Assembly (NCBI RefSeq): GCF_002013915.1
Contig: NZ_MBTF01000023.1
Location: 496,001 to 560,000 of the forward strand
Direction: 5' to 3'
Origin: Mucilaginibacter pedocola
Lineage (GTDB): Bacteria; Bacteroidota; Bacteroidia; Sphingobacteriales; Sphingobacteriaceae
Length of the DNA: 64,000 nucleotides
The notes under the pieces are model-generated. The model saw nothing but the letters and a program-made list of their open reading frames with translations, was not told the origin of the DNA and ran no database searches. Position 1 is the first letter of the stretch. The number at the start of each line of letters is the position of its first letter. Below, piece by piece: positions 18,362 to 27,428 of the stretch. Both the position numbers and the translations under genes were made by a program.

Positions 18362-21300
18362 ATGCGGCACCAACGGCTATTAATACTTCTGTTTTTTATA
18401 GTTTTTGCTTTTAATGCAAAGGCGGCGGTATTTACGGTTACCAGCAATGCCGATAGCGGGCCGGGGACGTTGCGGGAGGCGCTAACCTTGGCAGCGGCTA
18501 ATGGGAGTACGGAACAGGACTTTATTTACTTTAACCTACCGGACCAGAGTGAACAGGGGAGAACAATTTTACTTACGGATTTTTTGCCCGCTTTATCGCC
18601 AAATCTTACTATAGATGGGCTTACGCAGCCTGGAAGTGCTTTTGGAATATCTTACGCAAAAGTAAAAATTACCTTACCCGGTGGTTTGCAAGACTGGCCG
18701 GAAGGCTACCATCTTTTATATGGATCGAACTTGCAAAATGTTACCATAAGTGGCCTTTGGATTTGGAGTGACTATATTTATTATATGTCAGCCAGGATCA
18801 TAGATATTGCAAATTCGACGCGTGTTGAAATTAAAAATAATCTGGTACAAGGGGGGCGTGTTTATGTAGAGCTTACCGATGAGGTGCGCGTTCAGGGCAA
18901 CATTGCGGGCTTTGTGCCTGACGGAATAACATCTTTTAAAAGCAGTATTGAATTAGTGGACGTGAAAAGCTCGATAATTGGTGGCAGTTCTACAACCGGT
19001 AATCTTGTTAGTGAAACTATCGATATAAAAAGCTATACGCTTACAGGCCCATGGGGGTACGATATTTCGTTTAACAAAGTTGGGGTAGACTATACCGGTG
19101 CTTCCTCCAGCCCTAATTTATATACGGAGAAACGCCGCATCAGTGCAGATGTGCAAAATACTGTGGCACTTACCGGTACCATAACGGGTACCATTAGGGA
19201 AAATGTAGCCGGAAACAATTCCAGTGTGGTGATCTACGCTTCGGGCAATGGCACCGTAGAAATATCAGGCAACAGCATCGGTATCGACAAAAGCGGTACT
19301 GTAGCTTTCCAGGATTTTTATCCCGATTGGGTAAAATCCAACCCGCCTGCAACTACTGGTATCGTAATTGAGTCGGGTATGAAAGCATTAATACAACAAA
19401 ATACGATAGCCTATGTTGCCAATGGTATATTAGAACAACTTGCAAATGAAGTAACGATAACGCAGAACAGTATTTTTTGCTTGCAAAAGTATTATAATTA
19501 TAATATACACGATTTTATTGCCTACCCGAAGACACTGCCATTTGTAAAAATAAACCCGTACACCAATAATTCGATCTCGGGGAGAGCAACCGCCGGCGCT
19601 CGCGTAGAACTGTTTTCCAATGAGGGTGAAACCTGCGCAGGATGCGGCGCAAAGCGTTTTTTAACCGCAGTTAACGCCGATGCTCAGGGTAATTGGGCCT
19701 ATAGTGGCATTTTGCCCGGCACCATAGTGGCATCGGCCCTATCAAATAATCAAACATCTCTTTTCACAAAACCGGAGCTTGACCTCACAAACATCACGGT
19801 TACACAAATGGATTGCGATGGCGCATTAGGGAAAATAACGGGTGCGAAATTTTATAATGCGGCTGCAGTTAAATGGATGGATGAAAACGGTAATGTTGTT
19901 TCTACCTCTATTGATGCCGAAGGGCTGCCTGCGGGTAAATATAAATTGGTAGTAGGCACTGATGGATGCAATGCAGTAAGCCAGGAAATAGAAATTATTG
20001 ACCCGAGGCCCCGGATAGATGCTTCTAAAATTGTTATTGTTAGAGCAGGTTGTAACCAGTTGGGATCGGTAAAAGGAATTACTGCGAGCGCCAATGCCGG
20101 CGATCTGTTAACCTTTGTTTGGTTTAATGAAAATCAAATTCCGGTGTCGTCTGATTTAGACGCAACCGATTTGCCCTTTGGGGAGTATACTTTACGTGTT
20201 ACAAACGAAACTACCCAATGCATAGCCCGTTACGGGCCTGTTATATTAGCCAACGACAATCCTCTTTCCATTAACGATGCATCCCCCACTATCACTCCTT
20301 CCAAATGCTATGAGAAAACCGGCTCCATTACCGGCATTACAGCTACCGGCACGGGCACCATTAAATATAGCTGGCGCGGAGACTCTAATTTAGAGGTAGG
20401 TACCGATCGCGATCTGATCAACCAGCCCCCCGGCAAATATATGCTGATGGTTACCGACGACAGTAACTGCGGCTACCTCTTCTCTAAAGAACACGTGATT
20501 CCGGCCATCCCTAATGATATCGCTATAGATATCTCTACCCGCACTGTAACCGATGCCACTTGCGATAATGCCAATGGCTCCATAAAAAACATCACCGTTA
20601 CGCCCGATGTTCCGGGAGCGCTGTACATATGGGCCAACGAACGAAATGATATAGTGGGCTACGGCAAGGATTTATCGGGCGTTATTGCCGGCACTTATAC
20701 GCTTACTATTTATGGTAGCTCCGTTTGTGAACCTGTGATCAGCCAACCCATAACCATTCAAAGCACCAATGGCGTATCGCTCGATTACAGTAAACAAGGC
20801 GGCGTGTCGCCAAGTTGCAACAGGAGCGATGGCTCTATAACCGGCCTGCAAGCGCCGGGTGCAACCACCTACAACTGGGTAATAACCGGCACAAACACAA
20901 CTGTTGGGCAAAATTTAGACCTTACCGGTGTACCTGCGGGTTTTTATACGCTTACCATTAGCAATGGTATTTGTAGCAGGTCTTATCCATTCGAGGTTCA
21001 AGGTTTTCCGCCTACCGCTTTTACAGGTATTACCTACACCAAAACCAAAACCTGCGATGCCTTCCCCACGGGCACAATTACCCTGAACACAGATAACGCT
21101 AACGAAGAACCAAGAGCGTATCAATGGTACGACGAACAGGGCAACCCGGTTGGCTATACCAAGCAGGTACAATTTTTAAAGGCGGGCCGTTACAAACTGG
21201 TGCTGGAAGATAAAAATTATTGCTTGTTCGATTACCCTGAAGTGTTTACCATTGAGGCTTACCCTGAGCTGAAGGTAACCCGCGGTACCGAAACGCACAT

Positions 21301-22036
21301 ACAATGCGGTGTAGGCACGGGCAGCGTAACCGCAACTACTGTAACCGGGGGCACCGGCACTTATATTTATCAATGGAAAAATGCAGATACCGGGCAAGAA
21401 CTACCCGGCAAAACACAGGCAAGTATTGAGGGCCTTGCAGCCGGTAATTATATTTTGGAAATTAAAGATGATGGAGGTTGTAACAACTTTCCGATCCCCT
21501 ACACTATAGTAGACCAACCTGCTACCCCGCCTACGCCCGTTGCAGATGATATACAGGTTTACGGGGTCGGCAAAGCTACTATTAAGGTTAAAGATGCTTT
21601 CCCAACGGCCATTTACCGCATTTACGAAAGCGCTACCAACCCGCTGCCTATAAAAGATACCATTGGAGGCGATATTAATATTAACGTTAACGAAAGCCGA
21701 AGCTATTACATCAGCCTTACTTATGGCTACTGTGAAAGTGCACGTGCCGAAGTGAAGGTGTTTTTGAGCGCCCTTAGCGGGGGCGTCCCCAATACCTTTA
21801 CGCCCAATGGCGATGGTGTTAACGATTTGTGGAATATCCCGGGCCTTGGTAGCTACCCAAGTGCTACAGTAAACATCTTCAACCGTAACGGGCAAAGCGT
21901 TTATCAGTCGGTAGGCTATGCCAAACCGTTTGATGGTACGCGTAATGGCAAGCAACTGCCGACAGGGGTGTATTATTACATCATCACATTACGGAAAGGC
22001 GAGGTGCTCTCGGGCTACGTTACTATACTGCGTTAA
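18362..22036 (+). CDS. Large secreted protein with SprB-like repeats and type IX secretion C-terminal domain
   Basis: 1224 residues. Signal peptide 1-22. Residues about 23-400 look like a right-handed beta-helix, opening with the GPGTLREAL motif of adhesin-like and choice-of-anchor proteins. About 470-1110 hold seven or eight SprB-like repeats of about 80-90 residues, each with a Cys near the start, the phrase G-S-I-x-x-I, a Y/F-x-W strand, L-x-G-x-Y-x-L and a second Cys. Residues about 1138-1224 are the gliding motility-associated C-terminal (CHU_C, type B sorting) domain: PNTFTPNGDGVNDLW, a FNRNGQxVY strand and PTGVYYYIITL. It is therefore exported by the type IX system and displayed or released at the surface; adhesion is the likely role. 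Confidence 0.9.
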   Translation: MRHQRLLILLFFIVFAFNAKAAVFTVTSNADSGPGTLREALTLAAANGSTEQDFIYFNLPDQSEQGRTILLTDFLPALSPNLTIDGLTQPGSAFGISYAKVKITLPGGLQDWPEGYHLLYGSNLQNVTISGLWIWSDYIYYMSARIIDIANSTRVEIKNNLVQGGRVYVELTDEVRVQGNIAGFVPDGITSFKSSIELVDVKSSIIGGSSTTGNLVSETIDIKSYTLTGPWGYDISFNKVGVDYTGASSSPNLYTEKRRISADVQNTVALTGTITGTIRENVAGNNSSVVIYASGNGTVEISGNSIGIDKSGTVAFQDFYPDWVKSNPPATTGIVIESGMKALIQQNTIAYVANGILEQLANEVTITQNSIFCLQKYYNYNIHDFIAYPKTLPFVKINPYTNNSISGRATAGARVELFSNEGETCAGCGAKRFLTAVNADAQGNWAYSGILPGTIVASALSNNQTSLFTKPELDLTNITVTQMDCDGALGKITGAKFYNAAAVKWMDENGNVVSTSIDAEGLPAGKYKLVVGTDGCNAVSQEIEIIDPRPRIDASKIVIVRAGCNQLGSVKGITASANAGDLLTFVWFNENQIPVSSDLDATDLPFGEYTLRVTNETTQCIARYGPVILANDNPLSINDASPTITPSKCYEKTGSITGITATGTGTIKYSWRGDSNLEVGTDRDLINQPPGKYMLMVTDDSNCGYLFSKEHVIPAIPNDIAIDISTRTVTDATCDNANGSIKNITVTPDVPGALYIWANERNDIVGYGKDLSGVIAGTYTLTIYGSSVCEPVISQPITIQSTNGVSLDYSKQGGVSPSCNRSDGSITGLQAPGATTYNWVITGTNTTVGQNLDLTGVPAGFYTLTISNGICSRSYPFEVQGFPPTAFTGITYTKTKTCDAFPTGTITLNTDNANEEPRAYQWYDEQGNPVGYTKQVQFLKAGRYKLVLEDKNYCLFDYPEVFTIEAYPELKVTRGTETHIQCGVGTGSVTATTVTGGTGTYIYQWKNADTGQELPGKTQASIEGLAAGNYILEIKDDGGCNNFPIPYTIVDQPATPPTPVADDIQVYGVGKATIKVKDAFPTAIYRIYESATNPLPIKDTIGGDININVNESRSYYISLTYGYCESARAEVKVFLSALSGGVPNTFTPNGDGVNDLWNIPGLGSYPSATVNIFNRNGQSVYQSVGYAKPFDGTRNGKQLPTGVYYYIITLRKGEVLSGYVTILR

Positions 22037-22130
22037 GTATGAAGCCTGAAGTAGTAAGTCTGAAGTCTTAAGTTCGGTGTTCGGAAAGGGCCGATGTTTG
22101 GGTTCCTTCTTTCGGACTCAAGACTTACAA
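22037..22130. repeat. AAGTCTTAAG-type inverted repeat between convergent genes
   Basis: GTAAGTCTGAAGTC near 22054-22067 pairs with GACTCAAGACTTAC near 22117-22130, with TTCGG/CCGAA pairs in between. A close relative lies at 50563-50643, and fragments of the same sequence type occur inside recN (34899-34957). Confidence 0.6.
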
Positions 22131-22847
22131 CTATGCCAATTGGCGCAGGTACATTTGTATGGTGTTCTCCAGGCCATAGTACAAAGCATCGCTTATCAGC
22201 GCATGGCCAATGCTCACCTCATCTAAGGCGGGGATATTGTCCGAAAAGTATTTCAAGTTATGCAGGTCAAGGTCGTGCCCGGCGTTTATGCCCAAGCCGA
22301 GTTTGTGCGCTACTTCAGCTGCTTTTACGTATGGCGCTACGGCCTGCTCTTTGTTTTGCAAGTATTGCGTAGCGTAGGCTTCGGTGTAAAGCTCAATGCG
22401 GTCGGTACCGGTAGTGGCGGCGGCTTCCACCATTTCTACAACAGGGTCTACAAATATCGAAACGCGGATACCCGCATCTTTAAATACTTTAATAATATCT
22501 TGTAGGTAGGCCTGGTTGGCTATAGTATCCCAGCCATGGTTACTGGTGATCTGGCCCAAAGCATCGGGCACCAAAGTAACCTGCTCAGGTTTGCTCGCCA
22601 GTACAAGTTCAACAAATTTTTGCTCCTGGCAATTGCCTTCGATGTTGAACTCGGTGGTAACTATCTTCTTCAGGTCGAACACATCTGCGTAGCGGATATG
22701 CCTTTCATCCGGGCGTGGGTGAACGGTTATACCCTGCGCGCCAAAACGTTCGCAGTCTTTTGCCACTTGTACCAGATCGGGGTTATTGCCACCGCGCGAA
22801 TTACGCAGCGTAGCTATTTTGTTGATATTTACAGATAAACGAGCCAT
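22131..22847 (-). CDS. pdxJ: Pyridoxine 5'-phosphate synthase
   Basis: 238 residues, full length. It condenses 1-deoxy-xylulose 5-phosphate with 3-amino-2-oxopropyl phosphate in the last ring-closing step of DXP-dependent vitamin B6 synthesis. Seen: [17 protein letters not shown] at the N-terminus (the N-x-D/N-H/K... RN region), the active-site [22 protein letters not shown] and the C-terminal SIGHALI phosphate-binding segment. The start at 22847 follows a -7 element by only five bases, so the message may be nearly leaderless. Divergent to a small membrane-protein gene 55 bases away. Confidence 0.97.
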   Translation of the reverse strand: MARLSVNINKIATLRNSRGGNNPDLVQVAKDCERFGAQGITVHPRPDERHIRYADVFDLKKIVTTEFNIEGNCQEQKFVELVLASKPEQVTLVPDALGQITSNHGWDTIANQAYLQDIIKVFKDAGIRVSIFVDPVVEMVEAAATTGTDRIELYTEAYATQYLQNKEQAVAPYVKAAEVAHKLGLGINAGHDLDLHNLKYFSDNIPALDEVSIGHALISDALYYGLENTIQMYLRQLA

Positions 22848-22851
22848 GGCG

Positions 22852-22859
22852 CAAAGTTA
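22852..22859 (-). promoter_or_regulatory. Bacteroidota-type -7 element of pdxJ
   Basis: On the minus strand TAACTTTG matches TAnnTTTG and ends four bases before the pdxJ ATG (22847). With the usual start about seven bases downstream, the transcript would begin at or just inside the ATG. Confidence 0.4.
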
Positions 22860-22902
22860 TACATCATTTAAATAAATCGGCATTTATGAATAACTTTAAA
22901 CC

Positions 22903-23241
22903 ATGAAACCTAAGCGCCTTATTATCGAACTGATTGTACTCGCAATAATTTATACTGCAGTGTTTTTCTGCTACTCTGTTGTATATGCGCAAATCTACAA
23001 CAGTCCCGATATTGCCAACGTATACAAAACTTATTCTATTACGCCGCCATCGCCGCCTCAAATTCTGGTGTTCTCGACCTTTTGCTTAATAAGCACTGTG
23101 GTTTATTTTATCCGCTCAGTGGTTAACCGTTATAAAAGCAATATCGTCAATGTCGTCTTGCTGGTCGGTAATGTCTTTTCGGTAACTGCATTATTGGGGG
23201 GCTATCAAGCGGTAATTGAATTAGAAAAAGCTTTTATTTAA
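22903..23241 (+). CDS. Small integral membrane protein, unknown function
   Basis: 112 residues with three hydrophobic segments near 8-30, 50-68 and 80-104, separated by short polar loops. There is no signal peptidase site; the N-terminus MKPKRL is positive, so the first segment probably faces in. No family recognised. It is divergent from pdxJ and separated from the next gene by 162 bases that carry nothing recognised. Confidence 0.65.
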   Translation: MKPKRLIIELIVLAIIYTAVFFCYSVVYAQIYNSPDIANVYKTYSITPPSPPQILVFSTFCLISTVVYFIRSVVNRYKSNIVNVVLLVGNVFSVTALLGGYQAVIELEKAFI

Positions 23242-23403
23242 ATGGTGATACGTGGACACTATATTCTCCTCTTGCCGGGCCGCCCAGGTCGTCAGCAGAT
23301 CAACCGCACCTCGAAGGCTACGTATTTATACCGATTGCGATTTTCGTGCTTATATTGATAAGTAGTTGTGTTATTACCGTTAGAAACTGGAAAACAAACA
23401 CTT

Positions 23404-24399
23404 ATGCCCAAACTCTATCTTAAAATACTTTCGCTATTTTTAATGCTAATGGCCTTTTGCTGCCGGGCGTTAGGCCAATCCCCCTACACGCCTATAAGCA
23501 ATTACCGCGTTTATACCGGCGTAGCCAAAGGGTTTGGTTTGAACTGGGTAGTGCTTCGCAGTTTCGAAAACCGCAGCAGGCAATTCCTGCTATTGGTAAA
23601 CCCGCAAACGATGGAGACAAGGATAGACCTGGCAACTTCGTACACCGTTACACCGCTTGATCTGGAAAAATGCCGTAGCGCTTTAAAAAATACACCTTAT
23701 ACTAAAGCACTTGCCGGTGCCGAAAAACAGTCGGCCGCCCTGCAGGATGCAGGGATAGAAACAGGGCTGCCTAAGGAGACGGGCATCAGCCTTACTGCGG
23801 ACTTATGCCCTTCGCACCGCCCGCTGGACAGGCGTATATTTACCGATATCATCAATGGCTTTAAAAAAGTAGAACGCCCGGTACCCGTTGCCCTATCGGT
23901 AAGCGGGCTTTGGATGCTGAAACATAAACCCGACCTGCAATGGTTAAAACAATTGGAACAACAGCATGAGATAGATATCACCTGGATAAACCACTCGTAC
24001 AACCATCGCGTTAGCGCAAAAGCTCCCCTGAAAGAGAACTTTTTATTAGAGCCGGGTACCGATATGAATTATGAAGTATTGCAAACCGAGCAGGCGATGA
24101 TCATCAACGGCTTATTGCCATCGGTTTTCTTCAGGTTCCCGGGCCTGGTATCCGATCAGCAATTGATTTACCGCATTACAGGCTTCGGGTTGATGCCTAT
24201 CGGTACCGATGCCTGGTTGGCCAAAGGTCAGCAACCGCATGCCGGCAGCATAGTGCTCATTCACGGCAATGGCAACGAGCCTACCGGCGTAGCCGATTTT
24301 ATAAAATTACTCGGTACAAAAGCCTCTGCCATAGCACAAAAGCAATGGCTGCTTTACGACTTAAGGCAAACTGTAGACGAAGATTTCGAAAGCAATTAG
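23404..24399 (+). CDS. Secreted polysaccharide deacetylase-like (NodB fold) protein
   Basis: 331 residues from the ATG at 23404, giving signal peptide MPKLYLKILSLFLMLMAFCC...; an upstream GTG at 23368 would hide it. The NodB motifs are visible in diverged form: motif 1 LTADLCPS (catalytic or zinc Asp), motif 2 WINHSYNHRV (H-x3-H zinc ligands), motif 3 FRFPG and motif 5 IVLIHGNGNEP. So the metal triad D-H-H seems intact although motif 1 is not the usual TFDDG. Predicted periplasmic carbohydrate de-N-acetylase or relative; substrate unknown. Residues 30-110 before the domain are an unrecognised N-terminal region. Confidence 0.82.
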   Translation: MPKLYLKILSLFLMLMAFCCRALGQSPYTPISNYRVYTGVAKGFGLNWVVLRSFENRSRQFLLLVNPQTMETRIDLATSYTVTPLDLEKCRSALKNTPYTKALAGAEKQSAALQDAGIETGLPKETGISLTADLCPSHRPLDRRIFTDIINGFKKVERPVPVALSVSGLWMLKHKPDLQWLKQLEQQHEIDITWINHSYNHRVSAKAPLKENFLLEPGTDMNYEVLQTEQAMIINGLLPSVFFRFPGLVSDQQLIYRITGFGLMPIGTDAWLAKGQQPHAGSIVLIHGNGNEPTGVADFIKLLGTKASAIAQKQWLLYDLRQTVDEDFESN

Positions 24400-24566
24400 C
24401 TAAAATGTTTTAGATGCATTTAAAGTGCATCGAAATGTGATTTTGGTGGCTCTTTGGGGTAAATTCATCAAAATTTCATAATGAAATATATTAGTTACTG
24501 AATTTCATTGCATTAAGCAACATTTTATTTAATATATTCGTAATACCAATTTTATTACATGCCCCA

Positions 24567-26927
24567 GTGATCCATTCGCCCGTACCCCTAAACGAAAAAG
24601 AGCGCCTCAAAGCGTTAGATCGATACGAGATCTTAGACACACTGAGCGAGTACGAGTTCGATCGTATTACCGAACTTGCCTCGATCATCTGCAATGTGCC
24701 TATCTCGTTGGTTTCGCTTGTGGACGAAAAACGGCAGTGGTTCAAATCCGCCCTGGGGCTTGATGTAAAGGAGACTTCCCGCGATATTTCTTTTTGCCGC
24801 TATGCCATAATGGATAGCGCCCCCATGGAGGTGCCAGATGCTACGCTTGACCAGCGCTTTAGCGATAACGTACTGGTGACCGGCGCACCTGATATCCGCT
24901 TTTACGCCGGCTACCCGTTGGTAGACCCGCAAGGCTACGCACTGGGTACGCTGTGTGTGATAGATAACGAACCGCGCGAGCTTACCAAAGCCCAAAAACG
25001 TGCCATGCAGTTGCTGGCACAGGAGGTAATAGTTTTAATTGTAGAACGCCGGCAGAAGCAACAGCTAAGCAGTTTCGAAAAGCTTTTCCAGTTATCAAAC
25101 GATTTGGTTTTTGTAGGGAACGAGAACGGTTTCTTCAAAAAAGTGAACCCTGCCTTTACCCGCATTTTAGGTTGGAGCGAGGAGCATTTACTGAATACCT
25201 CGACTTTTGATTTTGTGCACCCCGAAGATGTGGAGCGTACCGTAGTACAGTTGGAAAAATTGGGGCAGGGCGAGCCCACGGTTAACTTTTTGCAACGCTT
25301 TAAGAGCGCCGACGGCAGCTACCGCACCATACAGTGGACCTCGACCCCCGAACCTTCAACAGGCAATATCTTTGGTATTGGGCGCGATGTTACCCAGAAA
25401 ATAACACTCGAAAAAGAACTTGCCCGAACTACCGAAATGCTGGAACGCACCAACCGTGTTGCCCGCGTAGGCGGCTGGGAACTCGACCTGCACCGCCAAA
25501 CTTTGTATTGGACATCGGTAACCAAAGATATACACGGCGTGCCCGACGAATACGAGCCCGATCTGGTCACTGCTATTGATTTTTATAAGATAGGCGAAAG
25601 CCGCGATAAAATTACCGATGCTATTAACAAGGCCGTAACCGGTGGTTTCCCCTGGAGCCTGGAACTGCAAATTACCAACGCCAAAGGTAAAGATACCTGG
25701 GTGCGTGCATTGGGTAACGTAGAGTTTGAGCAAGGTGTTTGCAAACGTTTGTACGGCACTTTTCAGGATATTGATAATTATAAACGAAGCGAAATTGCCC
25801 TGCGCCGCGCCATTGCTACCGAGAAGAAGCTGAACGAAGAGTTACAGGTACAAGTGAGCCTGGTGCAAAAGCAGGACAAAACCATACAGGATATACAGGA
25901 GTATAAATTCCTGGCCGACTCGATACCCGAAATTATCTGGACCTGCAACCCCGATGGCAGCGTTGATTATTATAACCGCTATTGGTTCGATTATACCGGC
26001 CTGAACATGCAGGAAACCCGCAGTTTCGGCTGGGGGCTGATACTACATCCCGAAGACGTGGAGAAAGACAGTATAAAATGGAATTACTGTTTGGATACCG
26101 GTACGCCCTACGAATCGGAGATTCGTTTTAAACGCCAGGCCGATGGGGTATACCGTTGGCACCTGTCGCGCGCATTGCCCATGAAGAACGAGCGGGGCGA
26201 GATCGTTAAATGGTTCGGCTCGTGTACGGATATCGATGAGTATAAACGTGCTTTGAATCTTGAAAATAAGATAAGCCAGTTCGAAGATTTTAACCGCATT
26301 GTGGCGCACAACCTGCGTGGCCCCGCCGGTAGTATAGGCCTGCTGTTGGATATGATAGACGATGAGGACGATACTGCTGAAAAAGCCAGTCTGCAAGGTA
26401 TGCTGAAAGAAAGCAGCGTTACCCTCAACGAAACGCTGAACGAGTTGATGAAAGTGCTGGAGGTGCGCAACAACCAAAACATGGCTTACGATCTGTGCTA
26501 CCTGCCCGAAATGGTAACCGTTACCGATGCCATGCTGAAAGGCCAGATAGCCGCTAAAAAAGCCCATATCACTACCGACCTGCGCGTAGCCACCATGAAA
26601 TTCCCCAAAATGTACCTCGAGAGTATATTTTACAACATGGTAAGCAACTCGCTCAAGTACAGCAAGCCCGATGTTGCGCCCGAAATTGCCATTAACTCTA
26701 AAATGGTTGACGGCCGGGTGATGCTGGAATTTAGCGATAACGGCCTGGGGATTGACCTGCGCCGCCATGGTCAGAATATGTTTAAGTTGAACAGCATTTT
26801 CCACAAGGGCTACGACAGTAAAGGCGTAGGCCTGTTCATGACCAAAACGCAGATAGAAACCTTCGGCGGGAAAATAACCGTAGAAAGCGAACCCAATGTA
26901 GGGACGAAGTTTACCGTGGTGTTTTAG
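24567..26927 (+). CDS. Soluble GAF-PAS-PAS-PAS sensor histidine kinase
   Basis: 786 residues with a GTG start at 24567 (the ATG eight bases upstream meets a stop at once). No TM segment, hence cytoplasmic. Order: GAF about 20-160 (LDRYEILDT... start), PAS about 165-285, PAS about 290-405, a coiled linker, PAS/PAC about 435-555, then a HisKA-like dimerisation region with phospho-accepting His581 in RIVAHNLRGPAG, and an HATPase domain about 670-786 with N-box MVSNSLKYSKP, FSDNGLGID and GVGLFMTK. The HNLRGP H-box is typical of Bacteroidota kinases. No response regulator is adjacent; the lone receiver protein at 29344 is the nearest candidate. Confidence 0.92.
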   Translation: MIHSPVPLNEKERLKALDRYEILDTLSEYEFDRITELASIICNVPISLVSLVDEKRQWFKSALGLDVKETSRDISFCRYAIMDSAPMEVPDATLDQRFSDNVLVTGAPDIRFYAGYPLVDPQGYALGTLCVIDNEPRELTKAQKRAMQLLAQEVIVLIVERRQKQQLSSFEKLFQLSNDLVFVGNENGFFKKVNPAFTRILGWSEEHLLNTSTFDFVHPEDVERTVVQLEKLGQGEPTVNFLQRFKSADGSYRTIQWTSTPEPSTGNIFGIGRDVTQKITLEKELARTTEMLERTNRVARVGGWELDLHRQTLYWTSVTKDIHGVPDEYEPDLVTAIDFYKIGESRDKITDAINKAVTGGFPWSLELQITNAKGKDTWVRALGNVEFEQGVCKRLYGTFQDIDNYKRSEIALRRAIATEKKLNEELQVQVSLVQKQDKTIQDIQEYKFLADSIPEIIWTCNPDGSVDYYNRYWFDYTGLNMQETRSFGWGLILHPEDVEKDSIKWNYCLDTGTPYESEIRFKRQADGVYRWHLSRALPMKNERGEIVKWFGSCTDIDEYKRALNLENKISQFEDFNRIVAHNLRGPAGSIGLLLDMIDDEDDTAEKASLQGMLKESSVTLNETLNELMKVLEVRNNQNMAYDLCYLPEMVTVTDAMLKGQIAAKKAHITTDLRVATMKFPKMYLESIFYNMVSNSLKYSKPDVAPEIAINSKMVDGRVMLEFSDNGLGIDLRRHGQNMFKLNSIFHKGYDSKGVGLFMTKTQIETFGGKITVESEPNVGTKFTVVF

Positions 26928-26928
26928 G

Positions 26929-26970
26929 TTTTCTTTCACGCAAAGGCGCTAAGGCGCAAAGAAAAAAAAC
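26929..26970. repeat. Short CGCAAAG-family repeat
   Basis: TTTCTTTCACGCAAAGGCGCTAAGGCGCAAAGAAA, a half-copy of the larger elements at 1489 and 30603. Its TTTCTTT/AAAGAAA ends are complementary. Confidence 0.55.
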
Positions 26971-27014
26971 AACAACACCGGGCTTTAAGGCGTTATAAAT
27001 ATTAAATTTACCTC

Positions 27015-27416
27015 ATGCCCTACACCTGCCCCAAATGCGGCCGCGAACTGGTAAGCGAAAGCCAAAGCCACTACTGTGCGCGGGTAAGCTTGGATAGTTT
27101 ATTCAAAGGCAAGTCGCCGGAGTTGGTACTGCTGTTCGATAAACTACTTGCCGAAGTTGCCGATTGGCCCGATGTGCTGGTAGGCACCACACCTAACTGC
27201 ATCACCTTTGTGCATAGGCAAACCTTCTTCGTGATTCGCCCCATGCAAAAAGTGCTCGATTTGAAATTTTATTCAGCTGATAAATTGGAAGGCCCGCCTA
27301 TTTTCAAATGTATAGCCGCAGGTACCCGTTTCCAAAACAATGTGCGCTTAAGTGATGTAAGTGAGTTGCGCCCGAAGCTGTTTAGCTGGATACGGGATTC
27401 TTATAACTTGCTGTAA
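27015..27416 (+). CDS. DUF5655 domain protein with N-terminal zinc ribbon
   Basis: 133 residues, cytoplasmic. The N-terminus has CPKCG ... HYC, a probable C-x2-C-x(n)-H/C zinc site. Residues about 25-130 fit DUF5655 (LFKGKSPELVLLFDKLL, then ITFVHRQTFFVIRP), a domain of unknown function also found fused to nuclease-like and winged-helix proteins. No operon partner: the next gene is on the other strand 12 bases away. Confidence 0.75.
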   Translation: MPYTCPKCGRELVSESQSHYCARVSLDSLFKGKSPELVLLFDKLLAEVADWPDVLVGTTPNCITFVHRQTFFVIRPMQKVLDLKFYSADKLEGPPIFKCIAAGTRFQNNVRLSDVSELRPKLFSWIRDSYNLL

Positions 27417-27428
27417 GCCGCCATATAG

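Noticed and set aside
22094-22372. 92-codon ORF at the end of pdxJ
   Set aside because: It is a shadow of pdxJ on the opposite strand joined to repeat sequence.
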